Positions 20,599 to 31,583 of a DNA stretch of 57,436 nt are shown here, one piece after another. The stretch's first letter is position 1. Every line of letters begins with the position of its first letter. This DNA comes from Priapulus caudatus (Eukaryota > Priapulida > Priapulimorpha > Priapulimorphida > Priapulidae). Location: positions 100,104-157,539 of the forward strand of contig NW_014577703.1 in assembly GCF_000485595.1 (NCBI RefSeq), in the 5' to 3' direction. The notes under the pieces were generated by a model. The model had not been told where the DNA came from. It made no database searches and saw only the letters and a list, made by a program, of their open reading frames with translations. The position numbers were made by a program, and so were the translations under genes.

Positions 20599-23500
20599 AT
20601 GGAGGATTTTGAGTTTCCACAAATACCAGCCACAAACAATGCAGAAGTGGTAAGCTTCTCGTAGCTGTGACCGAGTTCTTGCCAGTGTTGTAATCGAGTC
20701 CGCACCCCCTGAGTCCGAGTCCGAGTCCGCACCCCCCGAGTCCGAGTCCGAGTCCGCGCCACCCGAGTCCGAGTCCGAGTCCGCGCCACCCGAGTCCGAG
20801 TCCGAGTCCGAGTCCACACCACCCGAGTCTGAGTCCGAATCCAGTTTTGATAAAAAAAAGGGGGGCACAGACCGACAAGGCCACTCACTTCTATGTATGT
20901 GTTTGTTCAAAAATGGGGGGTGCCTCCTGCCCCCTGGATCTGTCACTTGTTTGCATGAAATAGAAAGTACAGTAAAACTTGCATAAGTCGACACTTTTGG
21001 GATCAGCATATTTGTGTCGACTTAAGCTGTGGACACACTACGCGATTTTTCATGCGATCGAGCCGGCCGGCTTAGTCGGGCGACGCTGTGGACACACTAC
21101 GCCACTGAGTCGGGCGACTCTGTGGATTTTCAGCACACTGATTGGCTGATGAATTGTACAATCGGCCGGCTCGATCACAGACCCGGGCACACCAGGCGAT
21201 TGCAGCCAGCCGGCTCAAATAATTATCAAACATGTTTGAATCGGGCGACTCTGCCGGCCGACTCGAAAATCGACCGCGACTCACTGGACACACTACGCGA
21301 TTTTTCATGCGATCGAGCCGGCCGGCTCGGTCGGCCGGCTCGATTGCATGAAAAATTGCCTAGTGTGTCCACCCCTTTAGGAAAATGACGACTTACGCGT
21401 AAGTCATCATTTTGTCGATTTATACAATGTATGTAATGCGCGCGTATACACTGTATTAGCTGCAGTGTTGTAGTCGAGTCCGCACCCCCCCGAGTCCGAG
21501 TCTGAGTCTGAGTCATTGCACTCTGAGGCCAAGACCGAGACCGAGACCAAGGAAAACGGTCTCGAGGCCGGTCTCGAGGCCAAGACCGGCCTCGAGACCT
21601 ACAACACTGGTTCTTGCGTTCCTAAACTTATCTCTACTCGTGTATGCCTTTGCTCCTGCTACTGGCTACAGCCTATATAGCGATACAAAAATAATAACAG
21701 TGCTAGGGTAGAGCAGATGAATCTGCAGTGTTGTGGGCCAAGCTGTAGCTCATGATACTATCAAAAATTATGCTATCCGGCAAGGTAAAGGTCTGGAATT
21801 GAGCTGGCTACCCTAAAAGTAAAATCAAACAGCTCGCTGTAATTTGGCTAGATTTTGCTGTTTATCGAAGACAAACAAACCAAAATATCCAGCTTTGTCT
21901 TAATTGCATAGCAACAGTCTTAGTGCACTCTGCATCCCATCATGGTTCGTAAAGCCATGTAGGTGGAGCAGGGGCGTAAATCCCGAGGTGGATGGGGGGA
22001 TGCATCCCCCCTGCTCTTAAAGGAGAGATGGCCTGTGATTCCCCCTGAGATTAAAAAAAAAACAGTAAAAAAAGAATAGCCAAAAAGTATGGTTGCAAAC
22101 ATACAAAAACACGTGAAATTGTGAGAAATTGCAATTCTTACCTGTGTTTTAATACATGTATTATTACTATAGTAACCTAACTGTGTACGCTCTCTGAAAA
22201 GTCATGAAAAGTGTTTTGAATCCTAACTTGTAGGGTTGAGTCTAGGGTTGAGATAGTGTCATCAGACATGAGAATATGGCCCACAGTATGCCTCAGATTG
22301 CAGGAAAATGGCTTAAATATTTCAACATTTTCTGAGGGGGGAGCATGCCCCCAGACCCCCCTAGCACTGCCATGCCTACGGCACGCGGGCCTGCCTGCGG
22401 CAGCCAAGGTTAATTTCGCCCCCGGCTATCGCCGATCATCCCCCCCACTCCTCGGTACGGATTTACGCCCCTGAGCTGGAGTAAAGGGCTGCATAGGTAG
22501 AGCTATTGTAAGCTATGCTATATTAAATTGACAATATTCTATTGGTAAATCGAAAAAGTCATCCAGTTTCGTGAAAGATGTATGATTTTACACAATGAGA
22601 TCAGTTTCTTAGCGAGTGCAGTGTTAGATCAATAACCCGTGCCCTATAAATTTTTACGGTCTGGCGACATTATGTAGACCTTCCATGTAGATACATTTCC
22701 ATTAGGCAGAATCGTCAATGTTTAATATGGAAATGGATTTGATGCTATAAAATATCATTAGCTTATAAATATTTATAGTGTACAGTTGGTTGCTCTAGCT
22801 CAAAATTGCTACATGATCAGTATAACTGGTACTATGGAACATCTGCTGGAATGCCCCCTATTACCAGAGCCCTGGAGACCTTGAGGGTTTCATCACCGTG
22901 ACAGGTCCTGTGTGCTACAGTGGCTAGACTGAGTGTAGTGTAATGACCCGAGAAAAAGAAGACTGATACTAATTCAGGGTTTATTTTGCTTCAGTATTGG
23001 TCGTACGAGATGCGCAGGGACATGCAGGTGAGTAAGGTGTTTCTGGGTGACAGTGAACCATGAATTATAGAACTTTACCATACATTATTAGTATACTTAA
23101 AAATACATGTCTCCTAAAAATCTGCAACTATCAAGTACTAAAAGTAGACCTGTCTCAAAAGCTTTTATATTCTAGAACATATGTTCTGGAATATTCCATT
23201 GAAATCTAGATTTGTATTATCGAGTATAACCTTGTAGTTGTAGTAGACAGTAGAGCATCCAAATCCATAAAAATTGTATTTTTGAGGTTATAAGTTTTAT
23301 AACTACCTTTTATTACTATATGTTATGATATATTCTAGATTGAAATAGGCTTAAAATCAGTATGCTATTAAATATATCTCTTTAACTTTTAATTGGTCAA
23401 ATGGCACTCGCTACATCCATATTGCTATTAGTTTGACTTACTTATCACGTACAAACTGCAAAATTTGTTCCTACATCGAACTAGTCCAGTTCAACCCCAG

Positions 23501-26500
23501 GCCAGATGTGCACGGGATTGCAGCGTACAGACGCAAAATACCTAATCGGGCTAAGTTAGCACGTGTAGACTGCATTTGCTTGCTCAGGTGCAACTTGCGT
23601 GGTTATAAAGTGCCAACAGGGACAGCCATGCATAATTGTTGGGTATCCACATCAAATCCACGTGGGGTAATACAGTACTTAGATCTGTGCCATGTAGAGG
23701 CTGTCCAGGCCTCCTCTTCACGCATGTCCATGCATAATTGTTCTATGTTTGCATCTTGGCAGGAGGTGATACCTGGGCTGTACCTGGGTCCCTACTCAGC
23801 TGCCATGCATGATTGTTCTATGTTTGCATCTTGGCAGGAGGTGATACCTGGGCTGTACCTGGGTCCCTACTCAGCTGCCATGAAGAGTAAAAAGGAGAAG
23901 CTCCTTCAACACGCCATTACGCACATCGTGTGCATACGACAAAACATCGAAGCACATTTCGTCAAGCCAAACTTCACCGATTCCTTCAAGTACGTGCTGC
24001 GCATGAATCTTTGCTTCGGATGATGCTTTAAGGGGGGCTTATGTCGGGCTTGCGAGCCGACTCGACTGGAAGCAACTGGATTTCGAGCAACTGGAAGAGA
24101 TCGGCAGCGACTAGTTGCGTCCAGTTGCCCACTGTTCTATTCCGAGCAACTAGTGGCGGCCAGTCGCAGGCAGTCGCGTCGCAGTCGACCGACCTAAGCA
24201 CTGCAGTCGCAGTGAATTGCAGCCAGTTGCTTCCTGCTTCCAGTCGAGTCGGCTCGCAAGCCCGACATAAGCCCGCCTTTAGAGACGTACATGTGCTTTA
24301 CTCGGGCAGCGTGTGTTTGTGTCGTGTGTTCACTTGTAAAATGAGTGGCATTGTGTGTATCTTTATGGAATCATGGTTATATACACTACAGGATGCTTTC
24401 ATACAGTGTGACAGTGAATACGTTCTGCTGTTGAAATAGATATATATGTATAAGCTTACCTATCGGTTTCCTAAACCAAAAAAAATGTTTTTTAGAGTGA
24501 CCTACCACACTGAAATATATTTAACTGTCAGATATGTTTCCCACAGGTACCTTGTGGTAGATATTGCAGATTCGCCGACTGACAACATAATTCAGCACTT
24601 TCCTAAGGTGAGTGATAATTTATGCTGGTAGCAGATGATCATGAGCATCCTCATTAGTTTGGTAATTAGCTTCAGTTCAAAGTGCTTTCAATATCAATGA
24701 GAGCTGATTATGTGTGAAGATGAATTTACCGGGATTAAAGAAACTGGACATTTTTGATTTCAGAATTTGAGATTATGATTTGACATGTTTTCATTTTCAG
24801 GTGAAGCAGTTTGTCGATGAGTGCTTAGATAACGATGGTAAGATTTGTATAATGATAACAATTTGTTACATTTTGGAAAGTCTCTAACATGTAGAAGCTA
24901 CGTTGATATCCATCGTCTAGTATCAATGCTAATGGATCACCAGGTTAAATATGTGAACATAATGCAAATGTAGTATGTAATGTTATGTGTGGTTTTATTC
25001 CATAATTTTAACCATCAACACTAATTTTGTACCATTCTCAGGTAAAGCTCTGATTCATGGAAACGCAGGTATTTCACGAAGGTACGTTTTAAATTACGTG
25101 AAAATCAATTTATCCTCAAAGTTATTATTTTAAAAAATTGTTGTTATTATGTGAAGAATGTCAACATTTTTTCAACTTTATTTTCACTTGCTAGTGCTCT
25201 AGTTTGTATAGTAATAGCATGGTTTGTACATTTGTGCCCTGCAGCGCAGCTTTGGTCATAGCATACATAATGGAGCGTTTTGGACTGACATACAAGTAGG
25301 TTTCTCTCAAATCGATAATAGTTTCTTGATAAAGCAATGAAGGATTGTACTAAAAATTGCATTAATATTGAGTTGAATTGAAAAACTATGGAAAGTTTGC
25401 AGACTTAATTGGAAAATGCAAAATGTATTGTTGCCATTCGGCCCAATACCCTAAATTAGACGCGATCGGCATAAAATATAATAATAGGAATTTCATAGAA
25501 GGTACATTATAATTATTAGCATCCTTTTGGGAAGTTGGTGTAGGGTTAGATATTATAGGACTGCCGTGCAGTGTACCAGATTTACCCATGGTTAACTGAC
25601 ATAGAATCGACATATATTATGATACTAGCATGTGAAAAAAAAAACAAGTGAAACTTGCAATTAACCAACTCATTGTTGCAGAGATGCACTGCAGTATGTG
25701 CAATCCAAGAGGTTCTGCATTAATCCAAACGATGGATTTGCTAAGCAGTTACAGGTGAATTCATTTCTTAAACTTACTATGAGCAAAGTATGTTAATTAT
25801 TTCAGATTTCAATGTTAATTAATAGGGTTCACAAATGTAATGTTATCCTTTACCCTCGTTAGTGCAGATATAATTAGAAAATTGAAATTAAAAATATTAA
25901 AATATATTATATTTTATTGTTAAATTTATTAAAGGTGCTCGGGTTAGCATGTGGTCGTTAAAAAATCACTAGTATTACAGGGATGAATACGCCTTAATTT
26001 TCTGGTGTCACAGTATTGAAGCAAGCTTGTCATTTGTGTAGTACTTTGTTTAGTACTTTTTGCTGTGTTATTTTTCCCCAAGTAATAATTACACCTATTT
26101 TGCTGTTTAGGAATATGAGCCTATATATAGGGCTAAGCTCACTGTAGTGAATGGACAGCCTTCCAAGCGAAAAGGTGTGCATAGTATGGTTAATTTAGTA
26201 TATAGGTTCATACTCAAGGTACATTTTTGTAAGTAGAAGATAACCAAATTGTTTTAAACAGAAGAGGAATTTAACCGATTAAACATGATTAAATCTGGTT
26301 AAACATTTGCTGAAATGTTGGTCACACGCGATGCCTGACAAGGGTTTGTGTTGTGTATTAGTATGCTGCATTATAGCTGGTACCATGCAGACCTTTGTTC
26401 AACATCCCGTTACTGCCAACTCATGTTATCCGTTGTAATCGCAGGTAATTTGAAACGAACGAGAGACGAGGTGGACGACGAGGAGCAGGAAATGCACGTC

Positions 26501-26512
26501 GAGAATTCCTAG
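20599..26512 (+). CDS. STYX: STYX, catalytically dead dual-specificity phosphatase-like protein
   Basis: Pseudophosphatase that in vertebrates binds phospho-MAPK and the F-box protein FBXW7 without dephosphorylating. Ten exons join in exact phase to 209 codons (human about 223): 20599-20649, 22995-23027, 23838-23989, 24547-24607, 24801-24837, 25042-25081, 25245-25295, 25682-25754, 26111-26174, 26445-26512 (TAG). The start [10 protein letters not shown] matches the vertebrate N-terminus, with a good start context. Other family blocks: [47 protein letters not shown], and an acidic tail after LKRTRDE. The signature loop is HGNAGISR at residues 117-124, with Gly118 where active enzymes have Cys, the STYX hallmark. 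The intron before exon 3 holds a 75-bp tandem duplication that includes its acceptor. Confidence 0.95.
20685..20845. repeat. (GAGTCC)n hexamer minisatellite
   Basis: Degenerate GAGTCC/GAGTCCGC repeats follow CAGTGTTGTAATCGAGTC in STYX intron 1. The same opening recurs at 21463. Asp-Ser and Arg-Thr repeat open frames on the minus strand are artefacts of the hexamer. Confidence 0.85.
21027..21380. mobile_element. foldback MITE in STYX intron 1
   Basis: GTGGACACACTACGCGATTT at about 21029 and its partner AAATTGCCTAGTGTGTCCAC near 21353-21372 bracket a GC-rich inside full of GAGCCGGCCGGCTCG palindromes and a direct repeat of GGACACACTACGCGATTTTT (near 21290). There is no coding capacity. Confidence 0.75.
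21463..21609. mobile_element. short hAT-like element
   Basis: Exact 11-bp ends CAGTGTTGTAG ... CTACAACACTG enclose GAGTCC-type repeats and a GGTCTCGAGGCC palindromic stretch. hAT-type ends usually start CAG, but the flanking 8 bp do not match, so the class is tentative. Confidence 0.6.
21969..22473. mobile_element. non-autonomous hAT-like element with 8-bp target duplication
   Basis: Ends CAGGGGCGTAAATCC and GGATTTACGCCCCTG are exact inverted repeats. Flanks AGGTGGAG (21961-21968) and AGCTGGAG (22474-22481) agree at 7 of 8 bases, as expected for hAT. The inside is C/G-run rich (CCCCCAGACCCCCC) with no transposase frame. It lies within STYX intron 1. Confidence 0.85.
22867..22963 (+). repeat. 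SINE-like dispersed repeat, copy 2
   Basis: Plus-strand copy of the unit at 5466-5610 (CTGGAGACCTTGAGGGTTTC ... GAAAAAGAAG), with an A/AAG-rich 3' tail, about 30 bases before STYX exon 2. Confidence 0.55.
23730..23879 (+). repeat. STYX: 75-bp tandem duplication across a STYX splice acceptor
   Basis: Two near-identical 75-bp copies (23730-23804 and 23805-23879), each containing TTTGCATCTTGGCAG followed by the first coding bases of STYX exon 3 ([14 protein letters not shown]). Only the second copy runs on into the rest of the exon. Because 75 is a multiple of 3, splicing to the first acceptor (exon from 23763) keeps the frame and would insert 25 residues. A weaker third trace (CCATGCATAATTGTT) lies near 23627. 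Confidence 0.93.
24027..24281. mobile_element. foldback element with long arms in a STYX intron
   Basis: CTTATGTCGGGCTTGCGAGC through GACTCGACTGGAAGCA (from about 24038) is matched inverted at about 24232-24272 with almost no mismatch over about 40 bp. The inside is full of CAGTTGC/GCAACTG motifs in both directions. The ends TTTAAGG/CCTTTA suggest a TTTA-like target. Non-coding. Confidence 0.85.
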
Positions 26513-29500
26513 CGACGGCTGGTGCGCAAGTGACAGTCACTATAACAGCTCACCGTACACGTGTATGCTCACCACAACATGTTGGATTAATTCATTCACG
26601 CGTTCAGCTTCATACGTTACAATTTCCACGTTATTATGATTTTCTAATGTTGTCATTCACATAAATAACTATAGAATTGTTGAGGGAGGGATGAAGGGGT
26701 TAGGAGTAGTGTTTTCCATCCAGGCTCTTTTTGCTCTCAATTTAATTATTATTTTTAATGTGTAGCCATCATAAGAAATGATAGACGGTAGTTATGCTGT
26801 TGCGATCAAATTTTCATGCCGTTGTATCTCGACGTCTGATAGCTTATTCAAGTGTTGGGATCACAGTTTTTGTTCTGTTAGAACCACTAAGAATGAAATC
26901 ACAGACAACACAGTAAGTATTTCTTTCCTTGAAATCCATTGTGTGCATTCCATCTCACACAAACAGATCGTGTTTTTAATGCTAGACAGACAGGTCTGAC
27001 GTGGCTGTGCTGCACTATAAGATGGCACTCTATAAATGGAAGACAACATACTATGTAAATGAAAAGCACCAAAGCCATATTGATTGTGGAAATGGGAGAA
27101 TTTTTTTGCCAAAATTGTACATACTTCTCATTTGGTAAATTGTTGGTTACGTAATATTTTCATCATCATTGATCATCATCATCATCATAGACCCTGTTTG
27201 GTGTGAGCAGGGATATATTAAACTCACAGGTTAATCTTGCATGTGGTTAAAAACACATAAAAACTATGCGAAAACAAAACCAAAAATTAAGCTAGCACAA
27301 TTTAACTTGAATCTCCTGCAATACCTCAACTGCTTACCTGTAAGGGGAGATTATTTTAAACATTGGTCAGTATTGTTCGGTACCAGAAACCCACAACCAT
27401 AGATATTAGATCGTACGCTGCCAGAGTACCTTCGGGCAATAAAACTAGTGATGAGCTGTGTATAGTACTGTAATTCCAAGTACAGCAGTACTGTAATTCC
27501 AATCTCACTATTAACTTGACCAATCTGTTCAGCCATATTGGAAATGCACAGTGTACAGAACTTGGTTCTAAGGTTAGAAACATGATAACATATGCAGTAT
27601 GCGTAATATATAGATCTAGCATCTATGCAAGCATGTCTCGCACAGAATAAAGACCATTAAAAACGTTTGGCATTACCCTGAAAAAAATCCCAGTCTTTGG
27701 AAAATGGTTTATCTATGTTTGCTACCACAAGTTATGAGCTTTATGCAGTAGTTATGTCCAGATGTATGGACAAAACCAAAGCAAACCCATGAAATCAAGA
27801 TGCACATAATTTTAATATGATTCTGCATTAAGCATGTAAGCAGGTAACGTTTAGTTTTTGAGGTTAATTGAGTTCCTTCAGTCATTTTTATACACTGTTA
27901 TTGATTGTTAATGTAGCTCGTAGGGTCTATGTCCCCCAGGGTACTGCCGGAACGTACCCTGGTAACTATCTGATATGGTTAGGGTTAGGGAGTAGGCGTA
28001 GGCGACTCGATCCCTAGACTCGTTAGTGGAGTTAGCCGAGGTACGGTCCGGCATATTAGATAGTACCAGGGTACGTTCCGGCAGTACCACGGGTGACATA
28101 TATAGACCCTCTCAGCATTAATGTATATCATGTGTATAACATGTGTATGAGGTAGTTAAATTACACATGTGTCCTGTTACACTGCTACACATTTGAAGTT
28201 TGCTAGTTATTATTGTAATTAATTAGGGTTATACTGACAGTGATTCACATAATAAAATAGTCCTGGAGTAAAATGCTCGTTATTGCTATGGGATGAAGTA
28301 TAATTATAAAATATGTCCAGTTTTCAAACATGCCAATTCACTAGTCACCGTATTCGTTCCCTAATTAGCATATAATTACTTCTTCAATAACACAAGGAGT
28401 ACAAAACTTTTAAATGGTATGATGGTATCAATTTTAAGACTCGTATGATGCTATTGTTAACAGGTTTTGAAGTTGAAGACACTAGTGTAATGCAAAAAAG
28501 ACTGATAAATAACATACGAAAACAACGAAAATGTTTGGAAAGCTAAATGTAGTTTTATAGTGTATAATGATATTATGCAATATCATGTTTATGCAATTGC
28601 ACATTTGAAGCCGGTAATAAGAACGTACTCAGTACAGCAATGAACATGACTGGAGCATGCAAAGTGAAGGTCACTTGCCTTTACTAAAACCTATGTGTAC
28701 AAAAATAAATATCTATCTACACATCTTTCCCAGATTACACAGAACTTCGTCCAACTTTTCATTATAGGTACACTTATAGGCTAACGTGTTAGCAGATTGC
28801 CCAAAATATATCTGCGTACCTACTCTAAAGAGATTCATGCTTTTAACTTAAACACGCTGTTTTCAGATTGCTGCAGATTCCTACAGCAAACGAAATTGCA
28901 ACCAAAAAATAACAAAGAATTAACAATTAAAGGTGAACCCCTTTGGAGCAATAATATTGCGCAAGTTAATATAAAAGCAGTTCCTAATGAACACCTGTAC
29001 CAACAACACAATTATCAATCACGAGCATTATGAAAGGCATAAAGGGCTCTATAATAAATAACCCATGATTAAAACAAAAGGGCAAATTAGTAATGAATTC
29101 CTTTGATTCATATTAAAAACTACATGATTAAAACCCTAATACAAAGTTCCGCTAAAATAGCAGAAATGTGCAATGAATTGTTAAATTTGATCACTAGTGA
29201 TATAGAGAACCAAGGAATGTGCTCGCATTGCGATGAAGATTTTGCTTTAAAAAACCAATTCCAATTCCTTGTTTCTAGCTAGACATACCATCTGGAAAAG
29301 TGAACCCTGATAAATACAATTATATACACAATCTATTCGTGATCACGTAACAACAGTGTTTTCTTATGGTCACTTTCTTGTGTCTTAATGCAAAATATAT
29401 ATCATCAACCAAAAATATATAATTTCCATGCGTCAAAATCCCTTGCACCGTAAACCCCACACAATTTCATTCACACACATTCGCAAGTCAATACCTTATT

Positions 29501-29886
29501 TACAGAGCACCTAGTTCGTGTATACAGAGAAGCTACGCAAATATTTAACAGTAAATTATTGCACGCAGCCATGTGCAATACTGATTATGATAGTGATAAA
29601 GCAACCACATAGCTATAGGCCCATACCGTTGAATGTGATCGATCTGGTGTTTTGTGGCCGTAAAACTCCGCATTATCGTGACTCAGTTTTGAGGAACACT
29701 GTTTATAAAATTATTTACAAGTGTATATATTTGTTGTTTCATGCCTCTAAAATATCAGTAAAATATTCATAATTATGTAAAATACAACCACCTCATAAAA
29801 CCTTAGTAGTAAACAAAGCTGAGATTTCGTTGGGGGGGGGGGAGGCTCTAATAGCAAAAGCAGTTCAGTCCTTTGTTAACAGTCAA
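26513..29886. other. intergenic between convergent STYX and KIF16B
   Basis: No exon recognised. An AATAAA at 27646 could serve STYX but lies about 1.1 kb from its stop. The stretch holds the family B copy at 27916, a short (ATC)n patch near 27166-27188 and a G run near 29833. Confidence 0.5.
27916..28116 (+). mobile_element. TIR element family B, copy 2
   Basis: Same ends as copy 1 (GCTCGTAGGGTCTATGTCCC ... TAGACCCTCTCAGC). Flanking 9-mers GTTAATGTA and ATTAATGTA agree at 8 of 9. It is shorter than copy 1, with fewer GTACGTTCCGG palindromes and only two TTAGGG units (near 27978), followed by GAGTAGGCGTAGGCGACTCG. Deletion of internal palindromes explains the size difference. Confidence 0.92.
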
Positions 29887-30441
29887 CAAATCCATGTTTA
29901 ACCCTCCTCTTGAGGGTCACAAGGTTATCAGACACTTACTCTTCGCACGTCAGCGGAAAGTAGATTTCATGTTCCTTTCAATAAAGTAATAAAAACGGTA
30001 GGTCAGCGCTGAAACAAAAAAGTTTTGCATTCGGTCCATTAGACCATGTCCTCAGAAAATGCCTGATATCTGACCTTTCCCCCTTTGACCTCCAATTTCG
30101 CGCTGGTGATGGGTTTCCTCCCCATCACACTATACATCGAATATTAAGAGCGTAGGTCGAGCCGTTGAGATTTGTGCCGCAATGCCGTATTTCCTCCTAT
30201 ACCTTGAGTTAAGGGGGAAATATTCCTCCTCCATTGACACATCTTGACCTTTGATCCTTGACCCCCAAATTCAACATCCCGAGTCCTTTTCGCGATCCCC
30301 CCCGACGTCCTGAATATCAAGACCGTACGTCGAGCGGTAAAGATTTGTGCCCAACTGTTAACGGACGCACGGACGGACGCACGGACGGACGGACAATCAT
30401 GCGATTCTACAAGCTGCATCTGACTTCGTCATCTGAGCTAA
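29887..30441 (-). mobile_element. dispersed repeat family F, copy 2
   Basis: Reverse-oriented counterpart of 16244-16799. It starts (plus strand) with AATCCATGTTTAACCCTCC, keeps the AGTTGGGCACAAATC-equivalent block (AAGATTTGTGCCCAACTGTT), has an expanded GGACGGACGCACGGACGG tract, and ends CATCTGAGCTAA. Confidence 0.75.
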
Positions 30442-30539
30442 TAATTCAGAATCTTCTGTAACCTGGCACACTATAGTCAGGTCCCAGGGGGTCAGGCAGG
30501 TACGAGGAGTCCAACCAGAACATAAACGTAATGAGATAA

Positions 30540-31020
30540 ATTGTCGAAATCTCTGCAACTAGCATAAATCTACCCAGTCGAACCGTTCAATACCTCTAGT
30601 ATTCCAAGCTATACTAACCCGTAGTAGAAACCTAATAGGTTGACGTGTCTAAATTCCCCTCAACTGTAGCACAAACCTAAGCAGTTGAACCGTCCAATAT
30701 CTCTACAACTGTAGTATATACATAACAGCTTGTAGTATAAACTGTCTAAACAAATCTCTAACTGTTTCCTGAACCTAACCAGTTGAACCATTGAGTATAG
30801 ATTGAAATGTCTAGAATCTCTTTAACTGTAGCATAAAGCTAACCAGTTGAACCCTACAATACCTCTGCAACTATATTATAAACTTAACAGTTGGACGGTC
30901 AGAATTTTTTTTCAGAAACCAGCTGATTATTAACGGTTTAAAACATCTTCATAATTGTAGTATGAAACTACCAAGTCGAATGATCGAGCATCTCTTCAAC
31001 TATAGCATTAACCAAGTCAG
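30540..31020. repeat. degenerate tandem repeat, roughly 60-bp units
   Basis: Repeated motifs in the order CTCTGCAACTGTAG, ATAAACCTAAC, CAGTTGAACCGTCCAATA recur six or so times with much divergence. Confidence 0.6.
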
Positions 31021-31029
31021 GTTAGCAGT

Positions 31030-31583
31030 CAAAACAATGGTCGGATAACTTTTCAGCTAGTCCTATGCCACGTCATCACAAACACGCCCTTCAGGAAGAA
31101 TGGTAAATCTACCAACATAAGCCCGACAGGTTAGCGCGCAACCATCATGGCCAAACGTCTTCACCCAGTCCCATGTTTCGGCATCTCAAACACGCGCTTC
31201 AGGAAGAATAGGTGAATCTACCAACGCTGGGTTAACGGAAGGCCGAAGTCTTCAGCCGGTCCTATGTTGTTTCAAACATGGCCTTCTAGAAGAACGGGTC
31301 AACACGCGACGGATCGCACCGAACGTCTTTATCCGGTCCCATGTTTCGGCATCTCGAACACACCCTTCAGGAAGAATAGGTAAATCTACCAATGTCGGGT
31401 TAACGCAAGGCCGACGTCTTCAGCCAGTCCCGTACTTCGTCATCTTGAACACACCCTACAGGAGGAATGGGTGAATCTACAAACGGGTTAATGCGTGATC
31501 ATCATGGCTAGACGTCTTCATCCGAAGCGAATAGAAGAACGGGTAAATCTACCAACGTTGGGTTAACGGACGACTGAACGCCT
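31030..31583 (-). repeat. KIF16B: about 91-bp minisatellite derived from the KIF16B C-terminal codons
   Basis: Five to six units, spaced 77-108 bp, each with a TCC(C/T)(G/A)TG block near 31061, 31169, 31260, 31337 and 31428, plus a truncated unit near 31520. On the minus strand several units read FLKGVFEMPKHGTG or FLKRVFEMPKHGTG then stop, a variant of the true KIF16B end [15 protein letters not shown]. Others carry a stop or small indel. The real final codons are simply the last unit of this array. Confidence 0.85.

Noticed and set aside
23433-23837. Continuous open frame upstream of STYX exon 3, as a longer exon
   Set aside because: Two acceptors and the exon 2 junction (22995-23027, [11 protein letters not shown]) match the known STYX structure. 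The upstream frame has no similarity, though use of the first acceptor at 23763 stays possible.
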